A stretch of DNA of 53,111 bases from Pyramidobacter piscolens W5455 (GTDB lineage Bacteria > Synergistota > Synergistia > Synergistales > Dethiosulfovibrionaceae), in assembly GCF_000177335.1 (NCBI RefSeq), contig NZ_ADFP01000097.1, positions 1 to 53,111 on the forward strand. The letters run 5' to 3'. A program made the position numbers and the translations under genes. The notes under the pieces are model-generated. The model had not been told where the DNA came from. It worked only from the letters and a program-made list of their open reading frames with translations, and did no database searches. Positions 43,856-52,220 of the stretch are shown here, one piece after another; within the stretch, counting starts at the first letter, position 1; each line of letters starts with the position of its first letter.

Positions 43856-45598
43856 TCAATAACGTTTCAGTTCCGCGGCCAGCGCCGAGTACTCGGTCAG
43901 ATCTTCCGGCGAGGCTTCGCCGCGGAACATCATGGCTTTCAGTTGAATGTAGCGAGCCTGTTTGACACGGCGTCCCTGATCGGCGCTCAGTTTCTGCCAT
44001 TTCTCCATGTCGGTGCCGGACAGCGTGTCGCAGAAGGACGCGCCGCCGGAGAGCGCCGACATGGGAAAATGATCTCCCATTTCCAGCCAGCGGTGCTCAA
44101 GGCTCTCCGGCTGTTCGCCCGTCAGCAGCGCGCCGGCGATGTCTTTGAGGCGGGGATCCTGGAACATGCGGACCACTTCCGCCACAGACGCCGACATGCG
44201 CAACTCGCGGCTGATCCAAAGCAGGTAAAGCAGCCCTGTCTCCGCCGGATCGCAGTTTGGCGGCGTTTCCGAATCGGCCGTTTCGAGCTCGAGAGGCTGC
44301 ACGTCGCCGGCCAGACTTTCCTCCGCGCGGGGGCTGAGGCGGCGGCCGCGGCGCAGACGGTTCAGTTCCGACGCCAGCTGATAATCGGGCAGCCCCACGG
44401 CGTGGGCGATCTCCTGCATATAAGGGGCAAGTTCCACGGCCGTCAGCTGCGCCATGCCTTCCAGCAATTCTTCGGCGGCTTTGGCCTGACCGTCCTTCTC
44501 GGCCGCCGCCTTGAAAAGGCCGATGTGATGGAGCACCAGCGGCCGGGCGTTCTCCACCGCTTCGTTGAAGAGCTGCTCGCCGCCCTCGCTCTGCAGCATC
44601 TCGTCGGGATCCTTGCCGCCGGGGAACAGCACCACAAATACCTGAAGCCCGGCGCGTTGCAAAATATACATGCCGCGCAGGGTCGCGTTCTGCCCGGCCG
44701 TATCGGAGTCGTAGCAGATATAGCATTTGTCGGAGAATCGCTTCAGCAGCAGCGCCTGCTCTTCCGTCAGCGACGTGCCCAGCGAGGCGACCGTTTCCCT
44801 GTGCCCGTGCATGTGCAGACGGATGGCGTCCATATAGCCTTCGACGAGGATCGAGCGTCCTTTCTCGCGGATCGCGTTTTTGGCCTTGTCCAGCAGGTAA
44901 AGGTTTTCCTTCTTGTTGTAGAGCGGCCCTTCCGGACTGTTCAAGTATTTGGCGCCTTCGCCGTCAACAATGCGGCCGCCCAGAGCGATGGCGCGCCCGG
45001 AGACGTTGCGGATGGGAAAGATTACGCGCCCGCGGAAACGGTCGTAACAGCCTTTTTCGCCTTGGATCACCAGTCCGCATTTAAGCAGCTGCTCCTGCGT
45101 GACGCCCTCGCGGCGCAGCGCGTCGTTCAGAGCCCGCCACGCCGACGGGGACCACCCCAGTTCAAAGGCGTCGGCATCCTGCACGGACATGCTGCGGCGG
45201 CTCAGATAGCCTTTGCCGACGGCGCCGGCCGCGCCTTTCAGTTCGGCGCGGTAAAAGTCGACGGCCATTTCCATGACCGAATAAAGATCCGTCGTCTGCC
45301 CGCGGTTTTTCCGCCGCGGGATCTCGATGCCGGCGCGCCGTCCCAGATACTCGAGCGCTTCGGGAAAGCTCAGCCCTTCCTTCTCCATGACGAAACTGAA
45401 AACGTCGCCGCCCTTGCCGCAGCCGAAACAGTGCCAGGTGCCGCGGTCGGGCGAAACGATGAACGACGGCGTCTTTTCGTCGTGAAAAGGACAGAGGCCG
45501 CTGTAATTGCGTCCTTTTTTCACGAGCCGCACCGAATCGCCGACCAGTTCCACGATGTCGACGGCGTCCTTTATTTTCGCGACGATTTCGTCGGCCAT
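43856..45598 (-). CDS. dnaG: DNA primase
   Basis: Replicative primase (580 residues) that makes RNA primers for lagging-strand synthesis. The zinc-binding CHC2 domain has Cys36, His39, Cys57 and Cys60 (CPFHDEKTPSF and WHCFGCGKGGD), the TOPRIM core has ILVEGYMDAI and CYDSDTAGQNA with FPGGKDPDEML, and the C-terminal helicase-binding part is shorter and less conserved. Unlike the classical rpsU-dnaG-rpoD layout, no rpoD or rpsU is adjacent; hppA lies upstream and a terminator downstream. The upstream gap contains the hppA terminator, so dnaG probably has its own weak promoter. Confidence 0.96.
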   Translation of the reverse strand: MADEIVAKIKDAVDIVELVGDSVRLVKKGRNYSGLCPFHDEKTPSFIVSPDRGTWHCFGCGKGGDVFSFVMEKEGLSFPEALEYLGRRAGIEIPRRKNRGQTTDLYSVMEMAVDFYRAELKGAAGAVGKGYLSRRSMSVQDADAFELGWSPSAWRALNDALRREGVTQEQLLKCGLVIQGEKGCYDRFRGRVIFPIRNVSGRAIALGGRIVDGEGAKYLNSPEGPLYNKKENLYLLDKAKNAIREKGRSILVEGYMDAIRLHMHGHRETVASLGTSLTEEQALLLKRFSDKCYICYDSDTAGQNATLRGMYILQRAGLQVFVVLFPGGKDPDEMLQSEGGEQLFNEAVENARPLVLHHIGLFKAAAEKDGQAKAAEELLEGMAQLTAVELAPYMQEIAHAVGLPDYQLASELNRLRRGRRLSPRAEESLAGDVQPLELETADSETPPNCDPAETGLLYLLWISRELRMSASVAEVVRMFQDPRLKDIAGALLTGEQPESLEHRWLEMGDHFPMSALSGGASFCDTLSGTDMEKWQKLSADQGRRVKQARYIQLKAMMFRGEASPEDLTEYSALAAELKRY

Positions 45599-45633
45599 GA
45601 GCGTTCACCTCTTCAAATTTTGAAATCCGACAG

Positions 45634-45671
45634 AAAAAGCGGAGAGAGCTTTTGCGCCCTCCCCGCTTTTT
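45634..45671 (-). terminator. Terminator of hppA
   Basis: The stem AAAAGCGG(GGAGG) pairs imperfectly with (CTCTC)CCGCTTTT and is followed by T5 on the minus strand, about 40 bases after the hppA stop and just upstream of dnaG. Confidence 0.7.
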
Positions 45672-45710
45672 ATTTTAGCTTTTTCTTTTCGTCCTGTCGA
45701 GAACGCGCCC

Positions 45711-47789
45711 TTACTTCATGATCAGAGGAGCGATGACGAGAGCGACGACGGTCATCAGCTTGATGAGAATGTTCAGGCTGGGACCGGCGGTGTCCTTGAA
45801 AGGATCGCCCACGGTGTCGCCGACGACGGCCGCCTTGTGGTTGGCGGACCCCTTGCCGCCGTGCACGCCGGATTCGATGTACTTCTTGGCGTTGTCCCAA
45901 GCGCCGCCGGCGTTGGACATGTAAACGGCCAGCATCACGCCGGTGACGATGGCGCCGCCGAGCAGACCGCCCAGAGCTTCGGCGTCAAGCACAAAACCGA
46001 CGACGACAGGAGCGACGATGGCCAGCAGGCCGGGCACGATCATCTTGTGCAGCGAAGCCTCGGTGGAAATGGCGACGCACTTCTTGTAATCGGGCTTCTC
46101 GCTGTAATCCATGATGCCGGGGTGTTCCTTGAACTGACGGCGCACTTCTTCGACCATCTTGCCGGCCGCTTCCTGCACAGCGGCGATAGTCTGAGCGCTG
46201 AACAGGAAGGGCAGCATGCCGCCGAGGAACAGTCCGACCATGACGTGGGGATTGTTCAGATCGATCGACTTGAGTCCGGCCGCCTGAGCGTAAGCGGAGA
46301 ACAGAGACAGCGCGGTCAGGGCGGCGGAACCGATGGCCAGCCCCTTGCCCATGGCGGCGGTCGTGTTGCCCACGGCGTCAAGCTTGTCGGTGATGTTGCG
46401 GACGCCCTCGGGCAGTTCGGACATTTCGGCGATGCCGCCGGCGTTGTCGGAGATGGGGCCGTAAGCGTCGACGCTGAGACTCATGCCGGTGATGGAAAGC
46501 ATGCCCACGGCAGAGCAGGCCACGCCGTACAGACCGCTGAAGAAATAGCTGATCAGCGTCGCGGCGCAGATCAGAAGCACGGGAACGACCGTGGAAGTCA
46601 TGCCCAGCGAGATGCCGCCGAGGATGACGGTAGCGGCACCGGTCTCGGTCGTGTCGGCGAGCTTCCGCACCGGTTTGTAGTCGGCAGAGGTATAGTACTC
46701 GGTGACGACGCCGATGGCCACGCCCGCCACAACGCCGGAAACGACGGCGAAGAAGATGCGAATGTCCTGAAGCAGGACCAGCGAGAGGATCAACGCGCCG
46801 ACGATCTCGATGATGCCGGTGATGTAGGTGCCCAGGCTCAGGGCCTTGGCAGGATCGGTACCGTGCTCGGACTGCATGAACTTGAACAGGTATTTGCTGG
46901 CGAACTGTCCCATTTTGCTGTCGTTCTCCTCGGTCAGGCTGCCGGTGACGCAGGCCGAACCGAAGATCGCCGCGGCAATGCCCAGGGCGGACAGCGCCAA
47001 AGGATAGAGCACCCCCATGAGGCCGAGCGGCGCGCCGTCGCCGGACAGCGTGGTCGCGAAACCGACGGCCATGGCGGCAATGATGGAGTTGACGTAAGAT
47101 TCAAACAGATCGGCCCCCATGCCGGCGATGTCGCCGACATTGTCGCCGACGTTGTCGGCGATGGTGGCGGGGTTGCGGGGATCGTCCTCGGGGATACCGG
47201 CTTCGACCTTGCCCACAAGGTCGGCGCCGACATCGGCGGCCTTGGTGTAAATGCCGCCGCCGACACGGGCGAACAGGGCGATGGACGAAGCGCCAAGGCC
47301 AAAGCTGGTGATGACGTTCGCATCGCGGAACAGCACATAGGAAAGCACCACGCCGGCCAAACCGACGCCGACCACGGTCATGCCCATCACGGAGCCGCCG
47401 CGGAACGCAACGCCCAGAGCGTCGTTCATGCTCTTGGTGGCCATGAAGGTCGTACGGCCGTTGGAGCGGGTGGCGACGATCATGCCGCAGTAGCCGGTCA
47501 GGGCGCTGCACAGCGCGCCGAAGACGAAGCACACGCCCGAAGGAACGCTCAGGAAGGTGCACAGCAGGGCGCCGACAATGACGACAAACGGCGCGAGCCA
47601 TTTGTATTCGCTGTTGAGGAACGCCATCGCGCCCTCGTGAATGATGTCGGAGAGCTCAGTCACCTTTTTGTGCTCTTCGTCGATGACGATGTTCTTGACG
47701 AAGCCGTAGGTAATGAAAGCGTACCCCAGAGCGAGCACAGCGCTGCCAAGAACTACCAGCAGCAGCACCCAAAACAGAAACGATACCAT
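45711..47789 (-). CDS. hppA: Membrane-bound, K+-dependent (probably Na+-pumping) pyrophosphatase
   Basis: Integral-membrane pyrophosphatase of 692 residues with about 16 transmembrane helices that hydrolyses PPi and pumps Na+ and/or H+ outward. The substrate site has [35 protein letters not shown] and a DNAGGIAEM loop. The diagnostic stretch reads [10 protein letters not shown], with Ala and Gly at the two positions that distinguish K+-dependent from K+-independent enzymes (the latter have Lys/Thr). The Na+ role is known for many K+-dependent members and is inferred here. Start 47789 has AGGAGG eight bases upstream; the longer frame to 47819 is unlikely. Own promoter and terminator. Confidence 0.96.
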   Translation of the reverse strand: MVSFLFWVLLLVVLGSAVLALGYAFITYGFVKNIVIDEEHKKVTELSDIIHEGAMAFLNSEYKWLAPFVVIVGALLCTFLSVPSGVCFVFGALCSALTGYCGMIVATRSNGRTTFMATKSMNDALGVAFRGGSVMGMTVVGVGLAGVVLSYVLFRDANVITSFGLGASSIALFARVGGGIYTKAADVGADLVGKVEAGIPEDDPRNPATIADNVGDNVGDIAGMGADLFESYVNSIIAAMAVGFATTLSGDGAPLGLMGVLYPLALSALGIAAAIFGSACVTGSLTEENDSKMGQFASKYLFKFMQSEHGTDPAKALSLGTYITGIIEIVGALILSLVLLQDIRIFFAVVSGVVAGVAIGVVTEYYTSADYKPVRKLADTTETGAATVILGGISLGMTSTVVPVLLICAATLISYFFSGLYGVACSAVGMLSITGMSLSVDAYGPISDNAGGIAEMSELPEGVRNITDKLDAVGNTTAAMGKGLAIGSAALTALSLFSAYAQAAGLKSIDLNNPHVMVGLFLGGMLPFLFSAQTIAAVQEAAGKMVEEVRRQFKEHPGIMDYSEKPDYKKCVAISTEASLHKMIVPGLLAIVAPVVVGFVLDAEALGGLLGGAIVTGVMLAVYMSNAGGAWDNAKKYIESGVHGGKGSANHKAAVVGDTVGDPFKDTAGPSLNILIKLMTVVALVIAPLIMK

Positions 47790-47859
47790 TACGCAAACCT
47801 CCTTAGAAATTAAGAACAACTCTTTTTAGGGCCGTTGTATCCTCTATAAAAGCTTGATT

Positions 47860-47888
47860 ATTATATGCGCAGCGCTGACGAAATACAA
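47860..47888 (-). promoter_or_regulatory. Promoter of hppA
   Basis: On the minus strand TTGTAT (47888-47883) and a perfect TATAAT (47865-47860) are spaced by 17 bases, leaving a leader of about 64 bases before the hppA start. No riboswitch fold was recognised in that leader. Confidence 0.6.
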
Positions 47889-47960
47889 GCGATAAAAAAC
47901 TTTTTCCGCGCGCAGAGAGCGAAACGATTTTATTCTCGCATCCCCGGCGCGGCGTCGGCG

Positions 47961-49037
47961 TCATTCGATGATCTGAAGCTCCTTGGGAACCCGATTGAGG
48001 ATCTGTACGCCCGTCTCGGTGATCAGGCACAGATCTTCGATGCGCACGCCCGTCTCGCCGGGAAGGTAGATGCCCGGCTCGCAGGAAAAAACGTTCCCCG
48101 GCCTGACCCGTTCCGTATTGGCGCTGCTCACGTCGCCCCACTCGTGCCCCTGCTGGCCGATGGAATGTCCGAGACGGTGCGTGAAATACGGTCCGTATCC
48201 GGCGTCGGCGATCACTTTGCGGGCGATGCCGTCCAGATCGCAGTAACGCACGCCGGGCTTCATCGCCGCTTCCGCGGACTCGTTGGCGCGGCGCGTGATC
48301 TCGTAAATTTCGAGGTCTTTGGCGCCGACCGTTTTGAAGTAATAGGTGCGCGTCATGTCGGAACAGTAGCCGTCTTTGACGCAGCCGATGTCGAAGAGCA
48401 CGCACTGCCCCGGCTTCAGCACGGTGCCGTCGGGCGAGTGGTGCGGATCGGCAGCGTTGGCGCCGAAGCTGACGATCGACGGGAACGAGAGGCCGTCGGC
48501 GCCCAGCTCGCGGTAGATGCCGGCCAGTTCGTCGGCCAGCCCGATCTCCGTCACGCCTTCGCGGACTCGCTCACGGAGTGCCAGCATGGCCTGATCGTTC
48601 ATCTGCGAGGCGCGCACCATCAGGGCGATCTCCTCGGCATCCTTGCAGGCGCGCACATGATCCACGCAGGGAGAAGCGTTCACATAGCCGGAAGCGGCGT
48701 TTCGCTGCTGAAGTTCGAGCAGGAACTCGGCAGGCATTTTCTTGTCGACGCCCAGCGGCCGGGAACGGTCGATCAGGGGCAGCGCCTTGAGCGCGCCGCG
48801 CTCTGTGTCGTCGTAGGGGACGATGTTCCCCGGCGCCACATGGGGAGCGAAGAACAGCCGGTTCAAAAACAGTGCCGGCTTCTGCCCCTCGCGCAGCAGA
48901 AGCGCCAGAAAACGTTCGCCGGGACGGAAGTTGTCGCCGGTCACGTAGGTCAGCGAGAAAGGATCGCTCAGCAGGGCCTGCGTAAGCCCCGCTTCCTTCA
49001 GACTGTCCATGATTTTGTCGATTCGCCGCTGATTCAT
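47961..49037 (-). CDS. M24-family metallopeptidase (Xaa-Pro aminopeptidase-like)
   Basis: Pita-bread-fold peptidase of 358 residues that removes N-terminal residues before proline or cleaves Xaa-Pro dipeptides. The five metal ligands are complete: Asp216 (FDIGCV), Asp227 (CSDMTR), His291 (HRLGHSIG), Glu320 (SCEPGIYL) and Glu334 (RIEDLCL); the N-terminal creatinase-like domain occupies about residues 1-130. AGGAGG lies before the ATG at 49037. It is the second gene after the small GNAT gene and is followed by the hppA promoter. Cytoplasmic; substrate inferred from family. Confidence 0.93.
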   Translation of the reverse strand: MNQRRIDKIMDSLKEAGLTQALLSDPFSLTYVTGDNFRPGERFLALLLREGQKPALFLNRLFFAPHVAPGNIVPYDDTERGALKALPLIDRSRPLGVDKKMPAEFLLELQQRNAASGYVNASPCVDHVRACKDAEEIALMVRASQMNDQAMLALRERVREGVTEIGLADELAGIYRELGADGLSFPSIVSFGANAADPHHSPDGTVLKPGQCVLFDIGCVKDGYCSDMTRTYYFKTVGAKDLEIYEITRRANESAEAAMKPGVRYCDLDGIARKVIADAGYGPYFTHRLGHSIGQQGHEWGDVSSANTERVRPGNVFSCEPGIYLPGETGVRIEDLCLITETGVQILNRVPKELQIIE

Positions 49038-49125
49038 GATTCTCTCTTTCCTCCTCGGGCTCTCCAGTCCAGAAAATCTTCTCCACACACCTGCCCGCCG
49101 CCAAGGCGTCGTCCGTAAGTCGCTC

Positions 49126-49401
49126 TCAGCTCTGAGCGGAGCGGCACTCCGCCTTCTTCTCAAACCGACGGAGCACATAGGAGCACGTCGGCACAATTCT
49201 GACGCCGCGCTCGCGGGCCGCCCGAACCAGTTCGTCCACCAGGCGCGCGGCGATGCCCCGCCCGCCGTAGGCGGGATCGACTTCGGTGTGATACGCGGTC
49301 CAGACTGCGCCGTCTTCGGCATAGGCGCACAGTCCCACGCGCCTTTCGCCGTCGTAGGCGGCCGTGCGTTTCTCCGTTTCCTCAAAGACGATTTCGATCA
49401 C
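49126..49401 (-). CDS. Small GNAT-fold N-acetyltransferase-like protein (YjdJ/NATD1 type)
   Basis: A 91-residue protein of the short GNAT group (COG2388 type). The strand-4/P-loop signature is WTAYHTEVDPAYGGRGIAARLVDELVRAARERG, with Gly-Gly-Arg-Gly-Ile-Ala binding acetyl-CoA, followed by VRIVPTCSYVLRRFEK. The substrate is not known for this group. Start codon is GTG at 49401 with GGGAG upstream. Its end is followed by a gap of 88 bases before the peptidase, so co-transcription is likely. Confidence 0.8.
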   Translation of the reverse strand: MIEIVFEETEKRTAAYDGERRVGLCAYAEDGAVWTAYHTEVDPAYGGRGIAARLVDELVRAARERGVRIVPTCSYVLRRFEKKAECRSAQS

Positions 49402-49475
49402 GGCAACGCTCCCTTTCCATCGTTTATGACGTTATTGTATCATGAAGTTTTTTTTGCGGGAAAGACATCTGGCAA

Positions 49476-49491
49476 TGTTCCACGTGGAACA
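49476..49491. other. parS: Second parS-like site
   Basis: Perfect 16-bp palindrome TGTTCCACGTGGAACA, identical to the copy at 14446-14461. It lies between the GNAT gene start and the bioY terminator, in a space with no coding sequence. Unlike the first copy, the flanks do not continue the symmetry. Confidence 0.82.
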
Positions 49492-49501
49492 CCGTTTACG
49501 A

Positions 49502-49537
49502 AAAACGCCTGACGGCTCAGCAGCCGTCAGGCGTTTT
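49502..49537 (-). terminator. Terminator of bioY
   Basis: A 16-base stem (AAAACGCCTGACGGCT and its complement) around a short loop, ending in T5 on the minus strand and T4 on the plus, 16 bases after the bioY stop. Confidence 0.88.
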
Positions 49538-49552
49538 ATGACGTTCCAAATT

Positions 49553-50110
49553 TTAACGTTCCGGGGGCTCGCCCTGTGTCCCGGCGGCGCGCAGGCGGCG
49601 GCGCAGCACGCGGCCGAGCAGGATCGCCAACACGATCTTCAGTGCGTCGACGGGGATGAACGGGTAAACCGCCGCGGCCATGCTCGTGTCAAAGCTCAGA
49701 TTCGCGACTTTCGCCAACCACGCGGCGCCGAACAGATAAAGCGTGGCCAGCCCCAGCAGCATCCCGGCGAACTGCACGACGACGTTGCTTTCCCAGCGGT
49801 CGATGAACCAGCCGCTGACCGCCGCCAGTGGAACAAAGCCGACGAGGAAGCCGCCCGTCGGCCCGAACAGTTTGCCCGGACCGCCGGCAAATCCCGAAAA
49901 CACCGGCAGCCCGACACAGCCGATCAGCAGATAGAGGACGACGGCTAACGCGCCGCGCCGGGCGCCGAGAGCATACACCGAAAGGTAGACGACGAATACC
50001 TGAAGGGAAAAAGGGACCGGCCCGACGGGCACCGACAGCGGCCCCAGCACGCACATCAGCGCCGTCATCACTGCGACCGCCGCCATATTCCTGACACGAT
50101 TCTTCTCCAT
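49553..50110 (-). CDS. bioY: Biotin transporter substrate-binding subunit BioY
   Basis: S-component of an energy-coupling-factor-type biotin importer (185 residues, six membrane segments). The family marks are MTALMCVLGPLSVPVGPVPFSLQVFVVYLS and the glycine-rich IGCVGLPVFSGFAGGPGKLFGPTGGFLVGF, which forms the biotin-binding part; VYPFIPVDALKIVLAILLG is near the end. No EcfA/EcfT genes are adjacent, so it may work alone or with a shared ECF module. ATG 50110 has GGAG eight bases before it; GTG 50119 is less likely. Its promoter overlaps a BirA-like operator. Confidence 0.95.
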   Translation of the reverse strand: MEKNRVRNMAAVAVMTALMCVLGPLSVPVGPVPFSLQVFVVYLSVYALGARRGALAVVLYLLIGCVGLPVFSGFAGGPGKLFGPTGGFLVGFVPLAAVSGWFIDRWESNVVVQFAGMLLGLATLYLFGAAWLAKVANLSFDTSMAAAVYPFIPVDALKIVLAILLGRVLRRRLRAAGTQGEPPER

Positions 50111-50150
50111 CGCTTTCACTCCGTCTTCGCAAAATTTTTACCGCGCCACG

Positions 50151-50179
50151 ATCATACGTCTCCGCCGATATATTGTCAA
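50151..50179 (-). promoter_or_regulatory. Promoter of bioY
   Basis: On the minus strand a perfect TTGACA (50179-50174) and TATGAT (50156-50151) are separated by 17 bases. The -35 box coincides with one half-site of the BirA-like operator. Confidence 0.72.
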
Positions 50180-50203
50180 CTCATTAAATCTTATTGGTGA
50201 CAA
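50173..50203. promoter_or_regulatory. BirA-type biotin operator upstream of bioY
   Basis: TTGTCAAC (50173-50180), 15 bases, then GGTGACAA (50196-50203); the outer dyad extends to 50171-50205. Half-sites of the TTGT(A)AAC type separated by 14-16 bases are characteristic of bifunctional BirA repressors. Overlap with the bioY -35 box supports repression by biotinyl-AMP-bound BirA. birA itself is not in the window. Confidence 0.72.
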
Positions 50204-50214
50204 TAAACGAAAAA

Positions 50215-50240
50215 GCGGCGCAAAAAAAATTTCGCGCCGC
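50215..50240. other. Hairpin between the divergent bioY and alaX promoters
   Basis: GCGGCGC (50215-50221) and GCGCCGC (50234-50240) pair around a 12-base A/T loop. It lies between the two divergent promoters; possible insulator-like or shared regulator site. Confidence 0.4.
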
Positions 50241-50249
50241 CAATCCCGC

Positions 50250-50278
50250 TTGAGCAAGCGCGTAAGACGTGGCATAAT
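50250..50278 (+). promoter_or_regulatory. Promoter of the alanyl-tRNA editing gene
   Basis: TTGAGC (50250-50255) and CATAAT (50273-50278) are spaced by 17 bases, placing the transcript start near 50285 and so excluding the longer start codons of the downstream gene. Confidence 0.55.
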
Positions 50279-50330
50279 CATTTTCATGAAACGCACGGTT
50301 TTACACTCCCGACGCAAAGAGGACATTTTC

Positions 50331-51506
50331 ATGGACGAGATGAACGAACTGTACTACCGGCTTCCTTATGTAAAAGAATTCGACGCCGTCGTCACCGGCT
50401 GTGCGCCCGGCAAAAACGGCTTCGAGGTGACGCTTTCGCAGACCGCTTTCTATCCCGAAGGCGGCGGCCAGCTCGCCGACAGCGGCGTTATCGGCGATGC
50501 GGCCGTCAGCGACACGCGCCGCAAAGACGGCGCCATTGTCCATTACGCCGACAAGCCGCTCCCGGTCGGCAGCGTCCAGCATGGCGCGATCGACTGGCAG
50601 AAACGATTCGACCACATGCAGGCCCATTCCGGCGAGCACATCGTCTCCGGTCTGGTCCACAGGCGCTGGGGCTACGACAACGTCGGCTTCCACATGGCTG
50701 CCGACAAAGTCACCGTCGATTTCAACGGCCCCATCGGCGAGGAACAGCTCGCCGAACTGGAACGCGATGCCAACGCCGCGATCTACGCCAACCTTCCCGT
50801 GCGCGTCGCGTTCCCTTCGCCGGAAGAGCTGGCGGCGCTCGATTACCGCAGCAAGAAGGAACTGAGCGGCGCCGTGCGCCTCGTCGAATTTCCCGGCGTC
50901 GATCTCTGCGCGTGCTGCGGCACTCACGTGGAGCGCAGCGGCGAAATCGGCCTGATCAAGTTCATCGCCATGGCCCGCTACAAGGGCGGCGTCAGGATCG
51001 AGATGCTCTGCGGCCGTCTCGCCATGCAGGATTACGCGCGCAAAAACGAGCAGGAGCGCGAGATCGGGCGCATCTTTTCCGCCAAGCCCTACGAGACCGT
51101 CGAAGCCGTGCGCCAGCACGTCGCCGCCGCCGAAGCGGCGGAAGCCCGCGCCTCCGAGCTGGCGCGCCGCTACTTCGAACTGCGCACCGCGCAGTTCCCC
51201 GCCGGCGACGGTCTGCTGATCGATTTCGAAGAAGGCTTCAAGCCCGCGGAGCTGCGCAAGTTCTGCGACGCCCTCGTCTCCGGCGGCAAGGCGAAGACGG
51301 CCGCCGTTCTCTCCCCCGCCGAAAGCAACGGCAGAAAAGGCTGGAACTACGTGATCTGCGCCCGCGAACCCGTGCTGCGCGAGGCCGTCAAAACGCTCAA
51401 CAAAGAGCTCGGCGGCCGCGGCGGCGGCGACCCGACGCTCGTACAGGGAACGTTCTTCGCCGGGCGCGCCGACATCGAGCGCGCGCTCGAAGCGATCTGC
51501 CGATGA
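50331..51506 (+). CDS. Alanyl-tRNA editing protein (AlaX-L type, with DHHA1)
   Basis: Free-standing relative of the AlaRS editing domain (391 residues) that deacylates mischarged tRNAAla (Ser/Gly). The N-terminal beta-barrel has QTAFYPEGGGQLADSG; the zinc site is His99 and His103 (AHSGEHIVSG) with Cys195 and His199 (CCGTH); the C-terminal DHHA1-like domain includes FCDALVSGGKAKTAAVL and GGRGGGDPTLVQG. It lacks the aminoacylation domain. The start at 50331 has GAGG nine bases upstream; earlier ATGs fall at or before the transcript start. One of two plus-strand genes, with its own promoter. Confidence 0.93.
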   Translation: MDEMNELYYRLPYVKEFDAVVTGCAPGKNGFEVTLSQTAFYPEGGGQLADSGVIGDAAVSDTRRKDGAIVHYADKPLPVGSVQHGAIDWQKRFDHMQAHSGEHIVSGLVHRRWGYDNVGFHMAADKVTVDFNGPIGEEQLAELERDANAAIYANLPVRVAFPSPEELAALDYRSKKELSGAVRLVEFPGVDLCACCGTHVERSGEIGLIKFIAMARYKGGVRIEMLCGRLAMQDYARKNEQEREIGRIFSAKPYETVEAVRQHVAAAEAAEARASELARRYFELRTAQFPAGDGLLIDFEEGFKPAELRKFCDALVSGGKAKTAAVLSPAESNGRKGWNYVICAREPVLREAVKTLNKELGGRGGGDPTLVQGTFFAGRADIERALEAICR

Positions 51507-51563
51507 CGATTTGCAAAAAACGTTCCCCGCGGGACACTCCGAAAAAAAATCAGCGCGTGAAAA

Positions 51564-51610
51564 CGAACAGGGAGCGCCTCCGACCAAAAAACGGAAACGC
51601 TCCCTGTTCG
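51564..51610. terminator. Hairpin between convergent alaX and the ArsD-like gene
   Basis: Thirteen-base arms CGAACAGGGAGCG (51564-51576) and its complement (51598-51610) around a 21-base loop with a small inner stem. It lies between two convergent stops, but the T-runs are short, so terminator strength is uncertain. Confidence 0.6.
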
Positions 51611-51660
51611 TCGCGAAAGATCTCCGCCGCCCCCCCAAAGAAACGGGGCAGCAGCTTTTT

Positions 51661-52116
51661 CTAATGATGTCCGTGATGGCCGCAGCCGCAATGATGCCCG
51701 TGGCCGTGCTCGCGCCCTTCGGCGTCGTCCGAGCAGCCGTCTTCGGCGTAGCGCTCACGGCCGCAGCCGCACTCGCCGTCGCGCCCCTCTTCAACGTCAT
51801 CCTCGTCCACCCAATCGTAGCCCAGGACTTCCGGCGGCAGTTCGAGCCAGTCGATCAGATCGACGTCGTCGGGATAGCGTCCGGCGATGACGATAACGCC
51901 GTCCACCAGCATTACGGGCAGGCGCTCCGCGCCGAAAACTTTCAGGTACTGCGCGGCGGCGGGATTCGCCTCGAACGCCGCCGGCTCTTTGGCCAAGTCG
52001 TGGCGCTCCCATTCGACGCCCTGATGCGTCAGCACGTCCAGCGACTGGGCCAGATCGGCCAGCTCCTGCTCGTCGTCCCATTCGGCCGCAGCTTCGTAAA
52101 TTGCCAGTTTGCGCAT
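51661..52116 (-). CDS. ArsD-like protein with a His/Cys-rich metal-binding tail
   Basis: A 151-residue protein. Residues 1-95 resemble the ArsD arsenical metallochaperone fold (KLAIYEAA, VEWERHDLAKEPAAFEANP, LPVMLVDGVIVIAGRYP), a thioredoxin-like domain. The N-terminal Cys-Cys and following Cys of ArsD that carry the metalloid are absent (the region reads EAAAEWDD). Instead, an acidic linker (about 101-115) leads to a tail with Cys116, 118, 128, 143 and 145 and eight His (137, 139, 141, 142, 147, 148, 150, 151). No arsA, arsB or arsR is nearby. Binding of zinc, nickel or copper is suggested, not shown. AAGGAGG precedes the ATG. Confidence 0.75.
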   Translation of the reverse strand: MRKLAIYEAAAEWDDEQELADLAQSLDVLTHQGVEWERHDLAKEPAAFEANPAAAQYLKVFGAERLPVMLVDGVIVIAGRYPDDVDLIDWLELPPEVLGYDWVDEDDVEEGRDGECGCGRERYAEDGCSDDAEGREHGHGHHCGCGHHGHH

Positions 52117-52220
52117 GATCGGTTCCTCCTTGAAATAAACAACGGTATCATCCGGGAAAAGTTCGACGCCGAACAGCCGTATCTTACCATAAAGCGGCGT
52201 TCCTCACGAGCCGCAGGGGA

